From Goniomonas avonlea (lineage: Eukaryota > Cryptophyceae > Goniomonadida > Goniomonadaceae), in assembly GCA_003573635.1 (NCBI GenBank), contig QUTJ01031266.1, positions 1 to 10,596 on the forward strand: a DNA stretch of 10,596 nucleotides, written 5' to 3'. Shown here piece after piece: positions 1-7,700 of the stretch; positions within the stretch are counted from its first letter, which is position 1; each line of letters starts with the position of its first letter. The notes under the pieces were generated by a model. That model did no database searches. It was not told where the DNA came from and worked only from the letters and a program-made list of their open reading frames with translations. Made by a program: the position numbers and the translations under genes.

Positions 1-1
1 T

Positions 2-62
<61 letters not shown>
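1..62. repeat. (CA)n dinucleotide microsatellite
   Basis: An almost uninterrupted CA run fills the first 62 bases and is cut by the window edge. It lies past the inferred donor site at 100/99 of the minus-strand gene, so it most likely sits in an intron of that gene. Read through on the minus strand it would give alternating Cys-Val, which argues against it being coding. Confidence 0.97.
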
Positions 63-66
<4 letters not shown>

Positions 67-100
67 AGCACTCCCACACCCACTCCCACACACCGGTTAC

Positions 101-1326
101 AGAGAGTGCGAGTGAGAAGGGCCACCGCCGGTTTCACGTCCTCCCACAAGGACTTGCAACCGGCGCACTGCGGTGCGCACTGTCCCTTCGCGGCTGCCGA
201 GCAACGCTGAGTGTGCGCGCCGGAGAGGCACACAGACACCACATCTTGAAGATTCTTCACAGCCCTCAAACCGTCCTGCGTTCCAACGCTTGATTCATCC
301 ACCACGGACTGAACCGAGTCCACTGATTCCATCTTTTGCTTGCGAGCCGCGTGGGTGCGGTCAAGGCTCGCCGCTGTGTTCTTTTGACCAGTGCTTTGAG
401 GCACGGGCGCAACCGCTGCCGCATTGCACCTGAGGACAACGCGTTGGATCGCGCGCTGCGACTGGGGCAATCGACAGCTCTGTCTTTGGACAAACTTTCA
501 AGGCACCTTCGAGCGGGTCGCTGCACTCCTTGTTCATCATTACCGCAAAGTGTCAAGGTGTCGTCAACCGCAGCACACAGAATCTTCAGAACAGGCGTCA
601 ACCTGAGGACTTGTGAGAAAAGATACAGAAGGCACCATATCGGGACCTGTCTGCCAGTATGTCACGAGCTGCCAGTACGCGTGAGAGCGCCGCTAAACCA
701 ATGGCACTGGGAAGGGTCGCAGTTTCCAGCACTCGGGGCAGGGTCTTAGTCAGTGCGGCTTGGAATTGGCTGCGGACAAATCAAAAACGATCCACAGAGT
801 GCAATCCGCCAAACCTGCAGGGGACCCGGTTAAGGGCAGACGCCAACTCCGCGTGAAGATCACGGCTCCCGTCAGTGAACATCACATCAAGAAGGAGCAC
901 CGCAATTTGCTCGAACATTTGATCCCACTTTGAAGGCTGCTCCGTAGGCTGCAGTTTGCTGCATTGGCCCAAGGAAGAGGCTTGGTCAACAGAGTGAGCA
1001 GTTGCATTGCAGGGGACAAGACGCGCACAAAAGATCTTCAGGAACTTGAGCTGCTCCAGGACAGCTTTGGAGAGCACCATCTGCTCCAGAGCCTGGAGAT
1101 TAACACCTTGCGGTACATCGCCCCCGGAAGCAGCCACAGCTGCATGAACCTCAGCCAGAAGCTCCCTGCAAGCTGTTAGCCCATCCAAGACGTGACAGGC
1201 ACCACTGCGGTCGCACTTCGAGATCGGCACGCGCTTGTGTGCCAAACGCTCGGCCTCTTTGCGCTTCTTGAGGGTCCGATTCGTCATGGCACGTTCGGAC
1301 TTCGCTAGCAAATCGTGCACGTACAT
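101..1326 (-). CDS. 5' part of a split gene for a helical HEAT-like protein (possibly THADA/Trm732-type), partial
   Basis: Read leftwards, four exons join in phase: 1326-815, 769-647, 602-507 and 429-101. The introns are 45, 44 and 77 bp, each GT...AG with CAG acceptors. Spliced, this gives about 353 residues. Exon 1 starts MYVHDLLAK; a second in-frame ATG at 1287 gives MTNRTLKKRK. The joins restore a coherent leucine/alanine-rich helical protein: NRVPC runs into SQFQAALTKTLPRVL, and ILADR into LTPVLKILCAAVDD. Exon 4 continues with LWEDVKPAVALLTRTL up to a GTAACC donor at 100. The order and spacing of helical segments vaguely recall the N-terminus of THADA/Trm732, the scaffold for tRNA Cm32 methylation, but this is from memory and weak. 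The exon 3-4 junction has alternatives (acceptors near 454 or 477 instead of 430). The first two joins are well supported. Confidence 0.6.
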
Positions 1327-1423
1327 GGCCTATCATCGGTATCGACTACGCTCATGGATGGCTGGGTTGGGCTGGATTCCGCGGGAAGAGTTCGTCATGG
1401 CCTGATCGATTGTGCAGTAAGCG
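1327..1423. promoter_or_regulatory. Putative bidirectional promoter between divergent genes
   Basis: Only 97 bp separate the minus-strand start codon at 1326 from the plus-strand start at 1424, so the 5' UTRs and core promoters of both genes must overlap or lie inside the neighbouring gene. I see no TATA box. Out-of-frame ATGs on the plus strand (1354 and 1397) would precede the main start if transcription begins upstream of them. If the minus-strand gene instead starts at 1287, the gap is 136 bp. Confidence 0.5.
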
Positions 1424-1757
1424 ATGTCTCGAAAATTCGTTGTGCTGTACACCAAACAAAAGGTACACGATGCCAACTTTTTGTTGTTGGCTGATTCCGA
1501 ATATTTTTTCCTGATTTGAGTTCACCGGGTCATCCGCAGACCCAGAAAACGAAGCGGTGGCAGGATGGTCGATTGGTCGTCAGTGGCAATCGGATGAATC
1601 TGCTTGCTGAAACTGGCAGTGGTGTGTTGGACACCATTTTTCGCTCACAAGCTGAAGTTGGTGACGAGTTAGAGTTTCCTCTGTAAGTCGTTTTTGCTCG
1701 GCGTTCGACGACCTCACAGCCCTCAGGTATTTGGTGACAATTGAGGAGGAAGAGACC
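1424..1757 (+). other. DUF2439 (Mte1/Dbl2/ZGRF1 N-terminal) domain, exons 1 to start of 3
   Basis: Residues 1 to about 70. Exon 1 encodes MSRKFVVLYTKQK. Removing a 77-bp intron (1463-1539) joins it to TQKTKRWQDGRLVV, and removing a 44-bp intron (1683-1726) joins ELEFPL to YLVTIEEEE. This is the DUF2439 pattern: a short beta strand ending in LYT.QK, then K..WQDG, then a closing (R)YL(V/I)T(V/I)EE strand. In fungi this domain is the core of Mte1 and Dbl2, which partner the FANCM-type helicase Mph1/Fml1 at D-loops; in animals it opens ZGRF1. The first acceptor at 1539 is preferred over one at 1545 because it gives the usual five residues between QK and the tryptophan. Confidence 0.85.
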
Positions 1758-4700
1758 GGGACAGAACCAGCGGAGACTCCGCATGCGGAATCAAAGCCAT
1801 CCGTTGGGGCATCAGTATATGGTCTGTCCAGTGTGCCAAATAGACCCGCGGCAAGCCGTCCGTTAAAGCGACGGTATTTCCAGCCTCCGGCTGCCAAAAA
1901 CAGGCCACCATCTCCACCCCAGCTACATATTCCTGTTGTTCGACCAGACTCTCCCAATAAGGATCCCGCTTACCAAAGTGTTCTGCCGCTGCGCCCAAAT
2001 GTTGCAGCGAGAAGTGGTAGACGATTTTATTCTTGTTTGTCACTCACCTGATTTTGGCTGCAGCGCAAGACATTTTGTCCTTAATGGCTTCCAAGTTCGA
2101 ACCAAGTGTCCAAGATTCCATTGATTCATTATCGGAGCGAGGGTTTGCAGCTGTTGAAGCCTGCCCCTCAGGCATTTATGCGGAACACTCCCAGTTTGGC
2201 AGCTTCAACAAGAGCCCATCGGCCCCTCCACCTCTCGCACACTACGGCGGGAATGTCGACAGTGTGCGGGAGAATACCAGAAAGAGTGTAACTGAAGGAG
2301 GAGTTGCCGCAAAGGGATTCACTCTTGCCAGCAGCGTTTCCCAACACTCTCACGACGTGGAAATCATCAACTCGTCTCATTCGGATTCTCATCAGCCCAT
2401 GACGAACTTTTGCACCGCTCAGAGCCCAAAGCGCGCCGCCCCGTTGCGGCGCATGGGTATCCGGCGCGCCGGTGGTCCATTACATCGCCTTGGAGCTTCT
2501 GGTTTCACAAGCCCCAGAACCGAGTCACCTACGATCCTTGCGGCAAGTGCTTTGGACAATCCTCCAGTCCCTCACCGATCAAGTGCTTTGGGCAATCCTC
2601 AAGTCCCTCCCCGATTGGTGTCAGGCAATCCTCGGGTCCCTCTGCAGTCAATTGCTGGCCCACCACAGGTTCCTCTCCGGCCTCCAGCACACCACGTACG
2701 AAACAGCAATCAGAGCGGGTGGGTGATATGCATCTCCTTCAACCCATGATATTTCCATTCCGCTCATTGACGCATTCAACAGGATTTTTCGGATGCCCAC
2801 TCGTGCAGACTGCGGGGGTCCTGCTCCTCAAGAACGTGCCGTTCAAGTCAAGGACAGGTTTGACTCTGTCACCGAGTACAAGCAAACGTTTGTGGCGGCC
2901 ATCCATGAGGAGGTCAACTTATTGGTGCGTGATTGCCGTTCCCCCTTGCTCTCCTGCCCCCCCCCCCCTCCACACACGCGCGCACACACCACCCCTCTTG
3001 CGACCCTTGTCTCTCACCTTGTCGTCCTGTCTTCTTGCGTGGAGCCTGCCGCTGGTCACGCCTGGCGCTTTGTCCTGTTCATCCCTCACGCTGTCCTGAT
3101 GCGATTTGGCTCTGCTAGCCCCCGAGTGAGCTTGGCTGGCCCTTACGCCTGAGTGTCTTCCTCATGTGGATCTTCCTCGTGTTACATGTGGGCATTTTGG
3201 CTAAGTTTGATGCTGACACCCGGCATCCAGCTTTTGCAAGCGGCACAGAGCTTCCATGGCGCCTCTGCTCGTGCGGATGCTGTCTCAGGTGTGTTGGTCC
3301 CTGCCTTTTCTGCCCCCCCCCCCCCTGTCGCCTCCTGGCTCAGGTCTAAATAAATGGTAGAATCTTTTCCACTAGGCCGGTTCTGCTTCAATGAGATCTG
3401 CTGCTGGGTCAGTGGGATTATTTTCCGAGCAGAACCAGCCCCGCCAGTATCTGGCAAGATCTGCCGTCCTTTGTTCTCCTACTCCCTTTGCTCACTCCCC
3501 AATTCTCCGTGTGGCGACGCAGAGACCAAGTGGTATTGGCTGTCAGGCCCCCTCCATAAGGGATGGATCCGAAAACTGACCTGGCAACAGGCGACGGCCC
3601 ACCCCTGTGCCAATGTCACGAGGCGAGCAAGGTCGTCACCGTGCGGAAAGAAGGTCCAAACCAAGGTATGCCGTCCTTCAGGGCAGACCCTCAGCTGCAG
3701 GTGTACCCTGCCAACCTCGCTCTCCTGTCCCTTCCCTCTCCTCCCACTCTCCTCCCCCCCTCTTCTCTGCTCCTGACCATTTGAGTTGATGACTTCTCGG
3801 GGTTGTGACCCACCTCTGCTTTCCAACCAAACTTCTTTCCTCACTCAGTCTACGTTTGCAGGCAGGCTGTTTTTCACGTGCGCAGCGTCCAAGTGCAAGT
3901 TTTTCGTGTTCGCACCGCGGCCGGGCGAACCCCCCCTGTGCGACTCCACCCTTTCCGTGGAAAATTCTCACTTGCTCTTTAGAAATCTGCCAACAGCGAA
4001 GAAAACTCCTGGTGCTGGTCAGAGAACTGGAAAATTTCCTGCGCGCTCCAGCGTTCCAGTCTACACTGGGTTCTACTCGGCGGAGCTGATCAAAACGTGA
4101 ATTGCGGTTGGCCCTCCCCGATCTGACACGCTTGCAGGGTGGGGGATCGCTCAGAGTCGTACAAGCGTGCTCGGAGGTCCTCCGAAGATGATGCTGGCGA
4201 TGGGCATCCAGAGAGCACGGACTCAGCACAGGGGGACACTACAATGTTCCTCAAGTTCGTCACCTCTGAGCACACGAGCATGTGCGCGTCTCCTTTGTCC
4301 TTGTTTCAGGCCTGAGACTAACACCTGCTGCCTGGCAGGTTTCATCGCGGTGAGTTGAATCAAGTTTTGTCCCTTGCTGACACGAGACTCGGTTTTCTGC
4401 AGACGATCTCTGGGTAGTGAGCAATAACTCTGATTTTGATCACGGCAATGGGAACTGGACTTTCGTGGCCCGTTCTCTTGTCTTTGGACACCGGGAATTA
4501 CTAGAGGTGCGGTGCACCACACGCGCGCGCGACCCCACGTCAGTTTATCACACACCACGCACACGACACCTTGTCGACACCCAACCCTGCGGTTTAATGC
4601 CTTCTTAACAGATTGCTCCCGTGGACTACACCCCCGCGCTATCTCGCTGTCAAAATGTTTACATTCTGCGAGGACCCAGCATCGCCACAGAGTGGCAAAT

Positions 4701-7700
4701 GCTTGGTGCGCCACTGTGTACTTGGAACTTTCCTCCTCCGCAAGTCGACTTTCATTGGAGTTGATCTGCTAGTAGGGGCTGCGTTCTCACAGCTTTGACC
4801 ACATTTGAGATTGGTCTGAAATCACGTAGTCGATCTTCATAATGTCGAAAGGCCTCTGCAACCTTCCCAATCACAATTTGTCCGTGCAGAGAATCTGGAT
4901 GTTCGAGTTGATCGTCTCCCTCTGCTGCCATTTCTTCTCGCTGGTCCCAAAAAGCTCGACTCTTCCCGTGTCACGCCTACAGCGAGGTACTCTACTCGCC
5001 GCTCTGTCGTTGCATAACAGCTTCTCTTCAGCTCGGCTGCTCCGGGATTGGGTTTCGCGAATCTCCAAATTGAGGAGGAAACTGTGCAAACCCTTCTCGA
5101 GAAGTTCAGCAAACGCTACAGGCTCAATCCTGATCAAAAGAGGTGCATGTTTTTATCCTGAGGTCTGAAAACCCGTCCCGACTGTGACACCGATTCACAG
5201 CGTGCTCAGCCAGTGTGCGGGCTGGTTCAACACCACATCGCGCCCCTCGGAGCCGGTTGCCCTGGTGTGGGGTGTGTTCGGAGCTGGCAAGAGCTTCGTC
5301 CTCGTGGTGTTGGTTCTCTTCCTTACTGCTATTGTGCGTTGTCTCGCCAGTCGCTGTCGTGCCATCGGTGATGTATGGCACCAACTGCAGCTATCAAACC
5401 GATTGAAAAGAATGTTTTGTACTAACTTGGGCTTTGCAGCTGGAGGAAGCGAAGGACACGGAGGTTCGCATCCTCATTTCAGGCGCAACCAACGTCGCCG
5501 GTAGGTCTCAATGAACGTCACAATTTGCTGTCGAAGGTGTGATGGTGTTTCTGGCGCAAGGGTGGTCATGGCTCTCGCTCATAAGCTTCCCACCCCAAGA
5601 ACATGTCTCGTGTAGTGACGTCCGATCTCCACAGTGGACCGTGTCCTGCAAGGTTTGCTCGAAGAAAACTTCACGAACTTCTGTCGAGTGGGATGCCTTC
5701 CACGAATTGCGAAACCGATTCTCAAGTACACCTTGCGGGAAACGAATGCTGGTGGGCAAGGTCTGTATTCTGCAGCTGACCATTCGCCATTCGTGTGACC
5801 ATCGCCTCACAGCGTTGGAACTCAAAGATATGCTCAAGGGGAAGACTTTGTCCAGTGACGAGCGACAGCACATTCAGACTGCGCTGCATGAGTGTCGCGC
5901 CACTCGCCTCAAAGAGCGGCTGCAGGGCTTGGCCACAACTCGTGTCGTTGGTCCGTTTTAGATTGCTCCTCGGGACCTAACACTCACGGGCCACACAGGG
6001 GTGACCTGTGCTGCAACGACCAATTCTGTGTTGGACGGTCACAAGTTTGCAATCTGCATCTTGGACGAATGCAGCCAAATGGTGGAGCCTCTGTCGCTGC
6101 TGCCGCTGGCTCGATTTTCTTCGCATTGTCTGGTGACTCCCGCAGGGTCAAAACTATTGTCTGACTCTTCACCGCAGATCACTGCTGGCGACCCAATGCA
6201 GGTACTCGTTGCGTCTGGTCCACCTGCTGTCGTTTCTTGGAGCGACCCTGCCATGTGTCCTCCTTCGAGGAGATCATAATCACTGCTAACTCTCGTTGTC
6301 GAGTGCAGCTCCCCCCAACTCTCGCAAACCCGTCGGATGCCGAGGGTTCTCATTCGTTTGAGCCGCGCGATCTCAGTAAGACGCTGTTCAACCGCCTGAC
6401 CAACCTCGGACTTCAACCCATTTTGCTGCGAACACAGTATCGAGTATGCCTTTTCTTCGATATGTGTCGTGTCATTTTCTGCATCTCCTGCTGCACCGAT
6501 TCCGCACCTTTCTCATCTCTGTTGGTTTGCTAGTACGGGCTCTGAGCACGTCGCCAGTTGCACCCTGCCATCTCGCGGCTGCCCAATGTGCTGTTCTACT
6601 CGGGCCGACTCCTCGACGGTGTCACACCGCGCCAGCGACGCGCCCTCGTACACAAGCTGCCACCGCTCACATTTTTCGATGTTCGGGGGCAAGAGACCAA
6701 ACAAAAGTGTGGAAGCTTCAGCAATGAGGGCGAGGTGCAGGTTGTGGTCTGGCTGATTCGCCAGCTCCTGCAGAACGCTCCCGCCGCTTCTGTCGGTGTC
6801 ATTTGTCTCTGTGAGTCAGCAGCTCGTCTTGAAACCAGGCACGATGCTGAACGCGGTCCGTCGGCAGACAAAGCCCAGGTGCGGCGACTGCGAGAGGCGT
6901 TGGACGCTACAGGACCAGCTTCCGTGCAACCATCGTCTGTGGATGACCCGCGTGAGCAACCTCTTCTGGATGCGGGGGTGCAGGTTCGCGCGTGGCTCGA
7001 TTGGTTCTATGCTTCTGACCAGACTCGCAGATTTCAACCGTGGACGCGTTTCAAGGTGTGTGTAGTGTTTGCTTCTGTTCTCCTGCCGCTAGGTTGTCTG
7101 ACCCCATCTGCAACCCGGCCCACAGGCGCAGAAAAAGGTAAGACAAACTTTCTGCTTTCATTCGGTGCACCTGACGCTCGCTTCGTAGATATCATCGTTG
7201 TTTCTTCATGCAGAACAGGTCGACTGGGATTCATCGAGAGCCCCCATCGTTTAAACGTTGCGATCACGCGAGCTAAACGGTCCGCTGTGACTTTGTCCTT
7301 GACGAGGCCGCGTTGACTCAATATTCCCCAGGCACCTAATTCTCGTGGGTCACAAAGCGACTTTGGTGCAAAACGAGCAATGGCGCTACATTGTCGAAGC
7401 TGTTCGCGGTGCGAAACACTCGTCAGCTTGCGGCTTGTCGTGACTCCCTCGCAGACGTGCCCGAAGGTTATCAGCTGGCAGACCATTGTTTGCGCGCGAA
7501 CCGCCTGCCCGTGGACGAGAATCTCGAAGAATTTTCGGGCGACGACGAGAGTGGCGGAGAAATGGTTGGTTCGAGTCAGGACCACAAAACGCAAGGAGCT
7601 GAGGATGAGCTGAGCGAGGATGATGACGACTTTGAGAACCCGCCCTTTCGGAGACGAAAACGTCGGAGCCGTTATATGGACGACGAGGCTATCGAAAGTG

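Noticed and set aside
1-62. CA tract as coding Cys-Val repeat of the minus-strand gene
   Set aside because: The frame is open only because a dinucleotide repeat has no stop; a GTAACC donor at 100 ends the exon before it.
173-749. Plus-strand frames of 60-137 codons left of the helicase gene
   Set aside because: They overlap minus-strand exons that splice into a coherent helical protein, and they lack any motif or splice consistency of their own.
3561-3590. Acceptor at 3560 giving MDPKTDLATGDGPP before the GRF finger
   Set aside because: The acceptor would be AAG while all others are CAG/TAG; CAG at 3590 sits right after a CTGAC motif and gives a 58-bp intron in phase with exon 7. Not fully excluded.
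6133-7188. Introns of length divisible by three without stops (6133-6177, 6811-6867, 7138-7188) as regulated retention
   Set aside because: With 29 introns near 50 bp, about four such cases are expected by chance, so their presence needs no explanation.
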